Below are positions 8,553 to 16,497 of a DNA stretch of 64,000 nucleotides, in pieces. Numbering within the stretch: position 1 is the first letter of the stretch; every line of letters begins with the position of its first letter. The stretch is from Billgrantia montanilacus (lineage in GTDB: Bacteria > Pseudomonadota > Gammaproteobacteria > Pseudomonadales > Halomonadaceae). Below the pieces are notes generated by a model. It saw nothing but the letters and a program-made list of their open reading frames with translations. It made no database searches and was not told the DNA's origin. The DNA lies in contig NZ_QPII01000011.1 of assembly GCF_003336675.1 (NCBI RefSeq), positions 62,001 through 126,000 of the forward strand, read 5' to 3'. Position numbers and translations under genes: made by a program.

Positions 8553-10337
8553 TTACAGCCCGCCCTCGGGAAACCGGCTCAGCACCGTCCCGGCATGTCG
8601 CAGAGTATGGCCATGGGCGAAGGCCTGGGGGGCTTGGGTGGCCATGTAGAAGCGGGCAAGCTCCACCAGCCCCCGTAGATACTCGGTGTCGCCTTGCCCA
8701 TTCCCGATGCGGGTATCGGCGGCCAGCGCCAGCCGCGCCATCTGCCAGGCGCCGCAGGCGGTGCCTAGCAGGTGCAACAGAGGTACGGCACCGGCGTAGA
8801 GCTCGGCGGTGTCGGCCTTATGGGCGAGAAGCCAGTCGATGGTGTCGTCGAGCAGGTTGGCCTGTCCGTGCAGCGCCTCTGCCAGGTCGCCGAGCGTTGT
8901 CTGGTTGCCGAGCTGAGAGGCGGTCTCACGGAAATCGGCGACCAGCTCGCGCAGGGTGACGCCGTCCTCGCGCAAGATCTTGCGGCCCAGCAGGTCGTTG
9001 GCCTGGATGCCGGTGGTGCCCTCGTAGATGGTGATGACGCGGGCATCGCGGAACAGCTGGGCGACCCCTGTCTCCTCGACGAACCCCATGCCGCCGAACA
9101 CCTGGATGGCCTCGTCGCAGAGGTCGTTACCCACCTCGGTGCACCAGCCCTTGGCCACCGGCATTAGCAGGTCGACGTAGCGGCGGTACTTGTCGGCGAC
9201 CTCGGCATCGGGGTGATGGCGGGCGAGATCGAACCAGCCGGCGGCGGTGTAGAGCAAGCCGCGCATGGCCATCAGCCGGGAACGCATCGACACCAGCATG
9301 CGCTTGACGTCGGGGTGGGCGAGGATGGCTTTGCCGCTTGTACCAGTGACAATGTCGCGCCCCTGAACCCGCTCCCGGACGTAGGCGAGGGCGGCCTGGT
9401 AGGCGCGCTCGCCGAGCGCCACGCCCTGTACCCCCACGTTGAAGCGGGCCTCGTTCATCATTATGAACATGGTGGCCAGGCCGGTGTGCGGCTCGCCGAC
9501 CCGATAGCCCAGGGCGCCGCCATCGTCGCCGTAGCTCAGGGTGCAGGTGGGGCTGCCGTGGATGCCCATCTTGTGCTCGATGGCGATGCAGCGGATGTCG
9601 TTCTGCTGCCCCGGCTCGCCCCGTTCATCGAGCAGGCACTTGGGCACCAGGAACAGTGACAGCCCCTTGACCCCGGGCGGGGCGTCGGGCAGCCGAGCCA
9701 GCACCAGGTGCACGATATTGGGGGTGAGTTCGTGCTCGCCGTAGGAGATGAAGATCTTCTGGCCGAACAGGCGGTAGGCCCCGTCGCCCGTGGGCTCGGC
9801 GCGCATGCGGGTGGCGGCCAGGTCGGAGCCTGCCTGGGGCTCGGTGAGGTTCATGGTGGCGGCCCACTCGCCGCTGACGATCTTTGCAAGCCAGGTGGCT
9901 TTCTGCGCCTCGCTGGCGGCGATCGTCAGCGCCTCGGTCTGGCCCACGTTGAGCTGCGGCAGCATGGCGAAGGCCATATTGGCCGAGAACCACATCTCCC
10001 ACACGGGTGTGGAAACCAGCTTGGGCAGGCCCTGGCCGCCATGTTCCGGGGGCAGCGACAGGCCGATCCAGCCGGCATCGCGGAACTGGTCGTAGGCCGC
10101 CTGCCAGCCGTCGGGAACGATCACCCGCCCGCCCTCCAGGCGGCAGCCCTGGCGGTCGCCGACCGGGTTGAGCGGGGCGAGCACGCCGGCGGCGAACTTG
10201 CCGGCTTCTTCCAGCACGGCGCTGACCAGATCCTGCGAGGCGTCTTCGCAGCCGGGCAACTCGCCGATCCGCTCGAGACCGGCCAGCTCCTCGAGGATGA
10301 ACTGCATATCGCGCAGCGGCGCTTGGTAGTCGATCAA
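8553..10337 (-). CDS. Acyl-CoA dehydrogenase, long (about 595-residue) type
   Basis: FAD enzyme introducing an alpha-beta double bond into an acyl-CoA. Landmarks are MNLTEPQAGSDLA in the FAD/substrate region, GIHGSPTCTL, and VITIYEGTTGIQANDL with the catalytic-base glutamate. The extended C-terminal domain places it with the DmdC-like long acyl-CoA dehydrogenases. I place the start at a TTG (10337) giving MIDYQAPLRDMQF, the usual family beginning. An upstream ATG at 10427 would add 30 residues encoded by a mobile repeat, and the first internal ATG opens MQFILEEL. It is the last gene of a leftward set with the dehydrogenase and hydratase, forming a beta-oxidation trio. Confidence 0.85.
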   Translation of the reverse strand: MIDYQAPLRDMQFILEELAGLERIGELPGCEDASQDLVSAVLEEAGKFAAGVLAPLNPVGDRQGCRLEGGRVIVPDGWQAAYDQFRDAGWIGLSLPPEHGGQGLPKLVSTPVWEMWFSANMAFAMLPQLNVGQTEALTIAASEAQKATWLAKIVSGEWAATMNLTEPQAGSDLAATRMRAEPTGDGAYRLFGQKIFISYGEHELTPNIVHLVLARLPDAPPGVKGLSLFLVPKCLLDERGEPGQQNDIRCIAIEHKMGIHGSPTCTLSYGDDGGALGYRVGEPHTGLATMFIMMNEARFNVGVQGVALGERAYQAALAYVRERVQGRDIVTGTSGKAILAHPDVKRMLVSMRSRLMAMRGLLYTAAGWFDLARHHPDAEVADKYRRYVDLLMPVAKGWCTEVGNDLCDEAIQVFGGMGFVEETGVAQLFRDARVITIYEGTTGIQANDLLGRKILREDGVTLRELVADFRETASQLGNQTTLGDLAEALHGQANLLDDTIDWLLAHKADTAELYAGAVPLLHLLGTACGAWQMARLALAADTRIGNGQGDTEYLRGLVELARFYMATQAPQAFAHGHTLRHAGTVLSRFPEGGL

Positions 10338-10366
10338 TGCGGCGCTTCCGTATCTTGCTTTGTCAA

Positions 10367-10511
10367 AAAGGGAACGCTGATTTATGTCGCGAGCGAAGAG
10401 AGGCTGGCCGCTGCCGGAGCGCAGCATCCGGAGTTGACTGGCTGCTCAATGAGGATTGCGAGCACCGCTAGCGGCCAGGATATCGAGCGCAGCAATAAAT
10501 CAGGTTTCCTT
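10367..10511. repeat. Fold-back intergenic repeat, copy 1
   Basis: This is a 145-bp element with terminal inverted repeats (gaacgctgatttat at the left, ataaatcaggtttcc at the right) and an inner hairpin around tgctcaatgaggattgcgagca. It matches copy 2 at 11323-11466 at roughly 120 of 135 compared positions by eye. It fills the gap between the short-chain dehydrogenase and the acyl-CoA dehydrogenase, and its right edge supplies part of the dehydrogenase stop codon. Confidence 0.85.
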
Positions 10512-11295
10512 ACCGTGGGGCCATGCGTATTGAACCATCCAGGCGAATCGTCTCGCCGTTGAGCATGGCGTTGTCGACGATGTGACAGGCCAGGCGTGCG
10601 AATTCGTTCGGGTCGCCCAAACGGTTGGGGAAAGGGATGGACGCCGCCAGCGACTGCTGGGCTTCCTCAGGCAGGGCATCCATCAGCGGGGTCTTGAACA
10701 GCCCCGGGGCGATGGTCATGACGCGAATGCCGTGGCGGGCCAGCTCCCGGGCGATGGGCAGGGTCATGGCGACGATGCCTCCCTTGGAGGCCGCATAGGC
10801 GGGCTGGCCGATCTGGCCGTCGAAGGCGGCCACCGAGGCGGTGTTGATGATCACCCCGCGCTCGCCGTCGGCCTGAGGCTCGCCCTTGGCCATGGCTGCA
10901 GCGGCCAGGCGCAGCATGTTGAAGCTGCCCAGCAGGTTGATATTGACGATGCGCGAGAAGGCTTCCAGGGGCAGGGGCTCGCCGTGGCGATCGACCACTT
11001 TGGCGGGGTCGCCGACCCCGGCGCAGTTGATCAGCCCCTGCAGGCTGCCGAAGGTCCCAACGGCCAGGTCAACCACGGCCTGGGCATCGGTTTCGCTGGT
11101 CACGTCGGTACGCTGGAAGAGGGCACGGTCGGTGGCGCTCCTGGCGTTCAGCTCGGCTACCAGCGCCTCGCCGCGCTCGGCATTGAGATCGGCGATCACG
11201 ACATTGCCGCCCGCCTCGTGCAGGGCACGCGCGGTGGCTTCGCCAAGCCCTGAGGCCCCACCGGAAACGATGAACGTATTGTCCTGAAACTTCAT
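10510..11295 (-). CDS. Short-chain dehydrogenase (3-hydroxyacyl-CoA dehydrogenase type)
   Basis: The 261-residue Rossmann enzyme has [12 protein letters not shown] as the NAD-binding glycine motif and INCAG as the structural motif. The catalytic tetrad region shows [22 protein letters not shown] with Ser, Tyr and Lys. It resembles HSD17B10-type 3-hydroxyacyl-CoA dehydrogenases, which oxidise the beta-hydroxyl of acyl-CoAs. The start at 11295 (MKFQDNTF) has a cggagaat ribosome site. A longer reading from 11382 would add repeat-encoded residues. The stop codon TAA spans 10510-10512, exactly at the edge of repeat copy 1. The hydratase and acyl-CoA dehydrogenase neighbours support a beta-oxidation role. 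Confidence 0.82.
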   Translation of the reverse strand: MKFQDNTFIVSGGASGLGEATARALHEAGGNVVIADLNAERGEALVAELNARSATDRALFQRTDVTSETDAQAVVDLAVGTFGSLQGLINCAGVGDPAKVVDRHGEPLPLEAFSRIVNINLLGSFNMLRLAAAAMAKGEPQADGERGVIINTASVAAFDGQIGQPAYAASKGGIVAMTLPIARELARHGIRVMTIAPGLFKTPLMDALPEEAQQSLAASIPFPNRLGDPNEFARLACHIVDNAMLNGETIRLDGSIRMAPR

Positions 11296-11322
11296 GGCTA
11301 TTCTCCGAAGCTCTGAGTTTTT

Positions 11323-11466
11323 AGGAAAGCGCTGATTTATGTCGCGAGCGATGAGAGGTTGGCTGCCGCCAGCGCGCAGCAACCGGAGTTGACTGGGTGC
11401 TCAATGAGGATTGTGAGCACCGCCGGCGGCCAAGCTATCGAGCGCAGCAATAAATCAGCCTTTCCT
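11323..11466. repeat. Fold-back intergenic repeat, copy 2
   Basis: This is a 144-bp element with terminal inverted repeats (aggaaagcgctgatttat and ataaatcagcctttcct) whose arms pair imperfectly for about 50 bases each. An inner perfect 8-bp hairpin (ggtgctca/tgagcacc) sits near the middle. It occupies nearly all the gap between the enoyl-CoA hydratase and the short-chain dehydrogenase. Its right edge coincides with the first base of the hydratase stop codon (11466-11468). Confidence 0.85.
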
Positions 11467-12236
11467 CAGGTGCGCGGGCCCTGGCCCTTGCTCTTGAAGA
11501 AATCCCCGATGCGCTCGGCAACCTCGGGGCTGGTCTGGGTCAGGGCGGCGGTGAGTGACTCGACGAACAGACCGTCGTCGCTGGACATGTTGTCGATACG
11601 CGAGATGGCGGACACCATGGCCCAGTTGGCCATGGGCGCATTCTCGGCAATGCGGGAGGCCAACTGGCGGGCCTTGTCGAGGCTCTCCCCTTCACCGACC
11701 ACATAGTGGGAGAGGCCCAAACGATGCCCCTCGTCGGCATCCATGACGCGGCCGGTGAGCATCATTTCGCACATGCGGCCGGGGCCGATGATATTGGCTA
11801 CCCGCACCGAGGCGCCGCCGCCGACGAAAATGCCGTGGCGCCCTTCCGGCAACTGGTAGAGGGTGCTGGATTCGGCCACCCGCACGTGGGTGGCGGTGGC
11901 CATTTCCAGGCCGCCGCCGATCACGGCTCCCTGCATGGCGCTGACCACCGGGATGCCGCCGTTCTGCAGGCGATCGAAGATCCGGTGCCAGCCGCGAGAA
12001 TGCTGCACCACGCCGAAGGGCTCGCGATGCTGGTGTTCGGCCAGGTCCAAGCCGGAACAGAAATGCTTGCCTTCGGCAGCAAGAATAATGACCCGAGTGT
12101 CTTCCGGTGTGGCAACGAGTGCCTCTTCCAGAGCGCTGAGCAGGCGATCACTGACGGCATTGCGCTTCTCCGGTCGTGCCAGCGTGATGGTGTAGATGCT
12201 GTCGTCCAGAGTCGTCTTGACGAGAGTTTCGGTCAT
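11466..12236 (-). CDS. Enoyl-CoA hydratase/isomerase (crotonase) family protein
   Basis: The 256-residue crotonase-fold protein has the oxyanion-hole segments FCSGLDLAEH at about 59-68 and AVIGGGLEMA at about 104-113. PEGRHGIFVGGGA lies where the second catalytic glutamate usually sits. It would hydrate an enoyl-CoA, or, as in the non-oxidative ferulate route, hydrate and cleave feruloyl-CoA to vanillin. It heads the leftward hydratase, dehydrogenase, acyl-CoA dehydrogenase set, which fits beta-oxidation better than simple vanillin release. No vanillin dehydrogenase gene is visible in the window. Confidence 0.82.
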   Translation of the reverse strand: MTETLVKTTLDDSIYTITLARPEKRNAVSDRLLSALEEALVATPEDTRVIILAAEGKHFCSGLDLAEHQHREPFGVVQHSRGWHRIFDRLQNGGIPVVSAMQGAVIGGGLEMATATHVRVAESSTLYQLPEGRHGIFVGGGASVRVANIIGPGRMCEMMLTGRVMDADEGHRLGLSHYVVGEGESLDKARQLASRIAENAPMANWAMVSAISRIDNMSSDDGLFVESLTAALTQTSPEVAERIGDFFKSKGQGPRT

Positions 12237-12400
12237 GTGGGCCTCGGCAGTGGTTCGTCAGGCTGAGCGCTTGTTGCGAGAAAATACTGTTGTAAACATA
12301 AACAATATAGAGGCTACAACAGTTCTCCTGCCGGGTCATTCTTACTGGCCCACGACTTTAGTCTTGTATCGGCTGTGGGTGCGTTCGGACGAGAAACGAA
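12237..12400 (-). promoter_or_regulatory. Promoter region of the leftward beta-oxidation set
   Basis: This AT-rich stretch upstream of the hydratase contains, on the minus strand, ATTGTTTATGTTTACAACAG (12283-12302). It has the same TTGTT...AACA flavour as the regions before the first dctP and the CoA-transferase. An exact promoter could not be fixed. It is insulated from the vanAB operon upstream by a terminator. Confidence 0.35.
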
Positions 12401-12422
12401 AACGGCAGCCCAAAGGCTGCCG
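12395..12422 (-). terminator. Terminator of the vanA-vanB-dctP operon
   Basis: The perfect 8-bp stem cggcagcc/ggctgccg (12403-12410 and 12415-12422) with a 4-base loop is followed, on the minus strand, by TTTTCGTTTC. It lies just past the dctP stop and separates this operon from the enoyl-CoA hydratase. Confidence 0.8.
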
Positions 12423-12444
12423 TACGGAAGGAAGGAGAGAATGA

Positions 12445-13491
12445 TCAGTCGGGACATTCGGCCTGCAGAGCAGTCGCTGCCTCGTAGACCGTCCTGCCTT
12501 CCTCGCCGATCTCCTCCAGGTAGCGGTCGATGGTTTCCTGCAGCACGGGGCCCCAGTCGGTATGGTCGAGGGCGTCCTCGATGACCAGGAATTCGTGGCC
12601 GGCCTCCTCGGCATCCTGGCGGCCCTGGCGGATCAGTTCGTCGTAGACCTCTGCCGCGCGCAGCGACCACTCCATGCCGCTGTGATCGTCGATCACTTGC
12701 TGCAGGTCATCGGGCAGGCTGTCGTAAGTGCGCTGGTTCATGGTGGCAAACAGCGACAGGTCGTAGAGCGGTACTTCGGTGTGATAGCTGGCCAGCTCGT
12801 TGAGGCGGAAGGTCTTCATGCCCTCCCAGTTGAAGCTCAGCCCATCGACCACGCCGCGCTGCATGGAGGTGAAGACCTCCGGTGCCGGCATCCCCACGGC
12901 CTGGGCGCCGAGCCGGGTGAACATGTCGCCGACCACCGGCGTGGGGCGACGCAGGCGCAGGCCTTCAAGATCCGCCGGCGTCTCGATCAGGCGCTCCTTG
13001 GTGTGCAGGTAGCCGGGGCCGGTGGTGAACATGAACAGCGGCCGGGTATCGGAGTACTCCTCCTCGAAGTGCCCCTGATCGTAGAGCGACTGCAGGATGC
13101 AGGAGCCCTGGCGGCTGCTGGCCGAGACACCGGGCAGCTCGACCACCTGGGTCAGTGGGAAGCGCCCGGCGTTGTAGCCCTGTGCGGTGGCGCCGATATC
13201 GGCGATGCCGTTGACCACGCCCTGGTAGGCACTGTCGGCCCCGGTCAGGGTGGCGCCGGGGAAGATCTGTACCTGGAGTCGCCCATCGGAGGCTTCCTCG
13301 ACGCTCTCCGCCCAGGCCTGGAACAGCTCGCGGTCGATCAGCGAACCGCCGGGCCAGACGTGGGCGATGCGCAGGGTGGTGGCCTCGGCCAGGGCCGGCG
13401 TGGCCAGCAGGACGGCGGCCAAGGCGCCGGTCAGGGTGCTTTTCAAGGTGTTGCTGGAGGTGATGGGGTTCACGGTCTTGCTGGGTGTCAT
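12445..13491 (-). CDS. Orphan TRAP solute-binding protein (DctP family), third gene of the vanAB operon
   Basis: The 348-residue protein has a signal peptide ending in ATPALA and clear full-length similarity to the DctP at 16651. Both share FMFTTGPGYLHT, LGAQ-VGMPAPE/D and RGV-DGLSF-WEGMK segments. No DctQ or DctM follows; a terminator does. It lies 35 bases after vanB in the same direction, so it should be coexpressed with vanillate demethylase. The start at 13491 has an agaggaa ribosome site; a longer open frame further upstream overlaps vanB and is a shadow. A vanillate or related aromatic-acid ligand is an inference from operon position. Confidence 0.85.
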   Translation of the reverse strand: MTPSKTVNPITSSNTLKSTLTGALAAVLLATPALAEATTLRIAHVWPGGSLIDRELFQAWAESVEEASDGRLQVQIFPGATLTGADSAYQGVVNGIADIGATAQGYNAGRFPLTQVVELPGVSASSRQGSCILQSLYDQGHFEEEYSDTRPLFMFTTGPGYLHTKERLIETPADLEGLRLRRPTPVVGDMFTRLGAQAVGMPAPEVFTSMQRGVVDGLSFNWEGMKTFRLNELASYHTEVPLYDLSLFATMNQRTYDSLPDDLQQVIDDHSGMEWSLRAAEVYDELIRQGRQDAEEAGHEFLVIEDALDHTDWGPVLQETIDRYLEEIGEEGRTVYEAATALQAECPD

Positions 13492-13526
13492 GGGGATATT
13501 CCTCTTGTCGTTATGGGGTGTTGCGC

Positions 13527-14495
13527 TTACAGATCCAGCACCAGGACCTTGCTCTTGGCCCGAGAGCAGCAGGGCGTGAACTGGTCGTTGGCGGCATGCT
13601 CGTCGTCGTCGAGGTAGAGGTCGCGGTGATCGGGCTCGCCCTCCAGTACGCGGGTCAGGCAGGTGCCGCAAACTCCTTGCTCGCAGGAAACCATGATCTC
13701 GATGCCGTTCTCGGCCAGCACCTGGTACACCGTCTTGTCGGCCGGCACGGTGAAGCGGGCTCCACTGCTGGCGATCTTGACCTCGAAGCTGCCGTCGTCG
13801 CTGGTATCGGCCACGGCGCCGGCAAAATACTCGCTGTGCAGCCGCTCGCTGGGCCAGCCGCTGGCCTTGGCGGTCGACAGCACCGCTTCGATGAAGCCGG
13901 TCGGGCCGCATACGTAGACCCGGGCGTCTGGGTCCGCTGTGGCCAGCAGGGCTTCCAGGTCCAGCTTCTGTTCCGCTGCGCCGTCGTCGAAGTGGAAGTG
14001 CACCCGCTCGGCGAAGCCGGAGTCAGCGATGCGCTGGCGAAAGGCGGTGCGTTCGGCGGAGCGGGTGCAGTAGTGCAGCGCGAAGTCGGCGTCGGTGTGG
14101 GCCAGGCGTTCGGCCATGCACAGCAGCGGTGTGATACCGATGCCGCCGGCCAGTAGCAGGGTGCGGCCGGCCGGCTTGAGCGGGAAGTGGTTCTTGGGCG
14201 CGCTGACCTGAACCAGATCGCCCACCTTGATCTCCTCGTGCATGTACACCGAGCCGCCCCGGGAGGTGGGGTCGCGCAGCACCCCGATCAGGTAGCGGTC
14301 ACGCTCCTCGGGGTGGTTGCACAGCGAGTACTGACGGATGACCCCGTCCTTCACCCTCACGTCGATATGCGCCCCGGCGCTGAATGCCGGTAGCGGCCGA
14401 CCGTGGGGATCGGCCAGCTCGAAGGTGACGATATCTTGCGCTTCATCGTGACGCGCCTTGACCTCGACGAACAGCGAGAGGGGCGTGCCGCTCAT
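13527..14495 (-). CDS. vanB: Vanillate O-demethylase reductase subunit
   Basis: The 322-residue flavin/iron-sulfur reductase belongs to the phthalate dioxygenase reductase family. An FMN-binding region (RQYSLCNHPEE) comes first, then an NAD-binding GGIGITPLL. The C-terminal plant-type 2Fe-2S domain has cysteines in CEQGVCGTC and a distal FTPCCSR. It passes electrons from NADH to the Rieske oxygenase VanA. The gene overlaps the vanA stop by 4 bases, indicating translational coupling. The adjacent vanA and VanR-type regulator support the name over other family reductases. Confidence 0.88.
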   Translation of the reverse strand: MSGTPLSLFVEVKARHDEAQDIVTFELADPHGRPLPAFSAGAHIDVRVKDGVIRQYSLCNHPEERDRYLIGVLRDPTSRGGSVYMHEEIKVGDLVQVSAPKNHFPLKPAGRTLLLAGGIGITPLLCMAERLAHTDADFALHYCTRSAERTAFRQRIADSGFAERVHFHFDDGAAEQKLDLEALLATADPDARVYVCGPTGFIEAVLSTAKASGWPSERLHSEYFAGAVADTSDDGSFEVKIASSGARFTVPADKTVYQVLAENGIEIMVSCEQGVCGTCLTRVLEGEPDHRDLYLDDDEHAANDQFTPCCSRAKSKVLVLDL

Positions 14496-15559
14496 GCCGT
14501 GGCCCCCTCTCGGATGGCTTCCTGTTCTTCGGTGAGGAGCCGGTCGATGATACGCCGTGCCTGGACGCCGCCGCCGTCGATGTTGAGCTTGAGTAGCTGG
14601 CGCTCCGGGTAGCGCAGCAGATTGCGCTGCTGGGCCTCGAGCATCTCCAGATCCTCGGAGAAGATCTTGCCCTGGCCTTCGCGGATCTTTGCGGTGAGTT
14701 CGGCGTCCTCCGGCTTGAAGTTGCGCGCCATGCCCCAGAAGTACCAGATCGAGGTGTCGGTTTCGGGGGTGATGAAATCGACCACGATGCTAGCGGCCTT
14801 GACCTCGGCAGGGGCGTCGTAGCCGTCGTTCCCGGCATGGGCCACGCCCACTTCGATGTGCACATGGCTCGGCGGCGTGAAACGGCAGATCTGCCAGCGG
14901 TCCACCGGCACGTCGTCGGCCAGGCCGCAGCCGCGAAGAGCGGCCTGCCAGAAGGGCGGGGCCGGGATGTTTTCCATGTGCCGGCTGGTGATCACTTCGT
15001 CGCCGTTTACGGTGGTCTCGGGAGGGGCTTCCTCGATCTCCGGCTGGCCGATGCTGGAGGCGTGCACGTAGGTCTCATGGGTCAGGTCCATGAGGTTGTC
15101 TATCATCAGGCGATATTCGCAGCGGACATGATAGAGCCCGCCGCCGTAGGCCCAGTCGGGATTGTCGGCCCAGTGCAGTTCGGGGATCAGGCTCGGGTCG
15201 GCCTTCTCCGGATCGCCCGGCCAGAGCCACACGAAGCCATGGCGCTCCTCCACCGGGTAGGCGCGAATGCTGGGGAAGCCGCGCACCCGTTGGCCGGGCA
15301 TGCTGGCGCACTTGCCGTTACAGCCCATCTCCAGGCCGTGGTAACCGCAGACCAGCTTGCCGTCGCGCACGAAGCCCAGCGACAGCGGGGCACCGCGGTG
15401 GGGACAGAAGTCCTCCACCGCAGCCACGCGGCCCTCGTCGCCGCGGAAGAAGACGATCGGTTCGTTGCAGATGGTGCGCCCCAGCGGTTTGTCTGCCAGC
15501 TCGTCCGGGGTGCAGGCGACGTACCAGGTGTTTTTGGGGAAGGGGGCCTGATGCGGCAT
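14492..15559 (-). CDS. vanA: Vanillate O-demethylase oxygenase subunit
   Basis: The 355-residue Rieske non-heme iron oxygenase converts vanillate to protocatechuate and formaldehyde. The Rieske cluster ligands are C52 and H54 in FCPHRGAP and C71 and H74 in CGYHG. The mononuclear iron site is marked by DNLMDLTHETYVHAS. Length and motif order match VanA. Transcription is divergent from vanR, and a VanR-type palindrome lies about 75 bases upstream of the start. It is the first gene of vanA-vanB-dctP. Confidence 0.92.
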   Translation of the reverse strand: MPHQAPFPKNTWYVACTPDELADKPLGRTICNEPIVFFRGDEGRVAAVEDFCPHRGAPLSLGFVRDGKLVCGYHGLEMGCNGKCASMPGQRVRGFPSIRAYPVEERHGFVWLWPGDPEKADPSLIPELHWADNPDWAYGGGLYHVRCEYRLMIDNLMDLTHETYVHASSIGQPEIEEAPPETTVNGDEVITSRHMENIPAPPFWQAALRGCGLADDVPVDRWQICRFTPPSHVHIEVGVAHAGNDGYDAPAEVKAASIVVDFITPETDTSIWYFWGMARNFKPEDAELTAKIREGQGKIFSEDLEMLEAQQRNLLRYPERQLLKLNIDGGGVQARRIIDRLLTEEQEAIREGATA

Positions 15560-15631
15560 GGTTCTCTCCTTGGCTGCGTCTGCGCTTGTTCATTGCGTGC
15601 AGCAGCGCTCTGTCTCGGTCAAAAAATTATG

Positions 15632-15643
15632 TTTGGATCCAAA
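15632..15643. promoter_or_regulatory. VanR operator, perfect palindrome
   Basis: TTTGGATCCAAA is a perfect 12-bp palindrome in the vanA-vanR intergenic region. Caulobacter VanR is known to bind ATTGGATCCAAT, so this is a very close match. A second, weaker site follows at 15685. Confidence 0.82.
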
Positions 15644-15684
15644 GTAGAGCTGCAGGAGGTATAATTGGTCAACTTATGCTTTAG

Positions 15685-15693
15685 TTGGATCCA
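15685..15693. promoter_or_regulatory. Second VanR operator-like site
   Basis: TTGGATCCA contains the TGGATCCA palindrome core, 53 bases after the first site and 44 bases before the vanR start. It is close enough to overlap the vanR promoter and serve autoregulation. Confidence 0.65.
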
Positions 15694-15736
15694 GTCGTGA
15701 GGTGTCGAAAATGTGTAAAAGCATCAAGGAGATCGA

Positions 15737-16414
15737 GTGACTAACAGCGACAAGAGTGTTGTGAGCCGGCTGCGCAAGCTGATCGGTGAGGGAACCTATC
15801 GGCCGGGTGAGCGCCTCGGTGAGGTGGCGGTGTCGGAACAACTGGGCGTCTCGCGGACCCCGGTACGCCTGGCCTTCCGTACCCTGGAGCAGGAAGGGCT
15901 GCTACAGCGGGCGGGGAAGCGGGGCTTCATGGTGCGGGAATTTACCGAGGCCGATGTGCTCTGTGCCGTGGAGGTTCGCGGGGTGCTGGAGGGACTGGCA
16001 GCCCGGCGCCTGGCCGAGCAGGGAATCTCGCGAGAGCTTGATGGCGAACTGGAGGTTTGGATCCAAAGGGGGCGGGAGCTGCTGGCCAAGGGGTATCTCG
16101 AGGAGCGCGACGTCGATGTCTGGAGCGAGCTCAACCGCCATTTCCATCAGACCATCGTCGGTTCGTCCGGCAGCCCGGTGATCGGCGACGCCATCGCCCG
16201 CAACAACCACCTGCCCTTTGCCGCCGCCGACTCCATCGTCATCGATAGCGAGGCGCTGGACCGCGAGTACCGCAAGCTGCAGCTGGCCCAGGTACAGCAC
16301 GAGCTGGTGGTACAGGCGCTCCGCCATGGCGAGGGCGCCCGGGCCGAGATGCTGATGCGCGAGCACGCCTTCATTGGTTTGCGCTATGGGGAGCTGTTGG
16401 GCCTGGGTGGGTAA
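15737..16414 (+). CDS. vanR: GntR-family (FCD) repressor of vanillate catabolism
   Basis: The 225-residue regulator has an N-terminal winged helix (GERLGEVAVSEQLGVSRTPV at about 26-45) and a helical FCD effector domain with the usual Asp/His metal-ligand pattern. Its position divergent to vanA, plus the VanR-type operators in the gap, identify it as VanR, which releases DNA when vanillate binds. The TTTGGATCCAAA palindrome recurs inside its own coding sequence at 16056. The start is a GTG with an aaggagatcga ribosome site. Confidence 0.88.
   Translation: MTNSDKSVVSRLRKLIGEGTYRPGERLGEVAVSEQLGVSRTPVRLAFRTLEQEGLLQRAGKRGFMVREFTEADVLCAVEVRGVLEGLAARRLAEQGISRELDGELEVWIQRGRELLAKGYLEERDVDVWSELNRHFHQTIVGSSGSPVIGDAIARNNHLPFAAADSIVIDSEALDREYRKLQLAQVQHELVVQALRHGEGARAEMLMREHAFIGLRYGELLGLGG
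16056..16067. promoter_or_regulatory. Intragenic copy of the VanR operator
   Basis: TTTGGATCCAAA occurs inside vanR, and the surrounding 14 bases are identical to those at 15631-15644. It is spelled by the codons GTT TGG ATC CAA AGG, of which GTT, CAA and AGG are unusual for this GC-rich genome. Confidence 0.6.
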
Positions 16415-16497
16415 ACTCTTCCCGTCGAGGTGGTGCAGGAAAAGTCCAAGAAAAGGTCGGCAATAATCCTTGTTGAGGCAAACATTGTGGTTTGAAT

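Noticed and set aside
12445-13911. Long version of the orphan dctP beginning inside vanB
   Set aside because: The added N-terminus is a shadow of vanB; the signal peptide and ribosome site mark the start at 13491.
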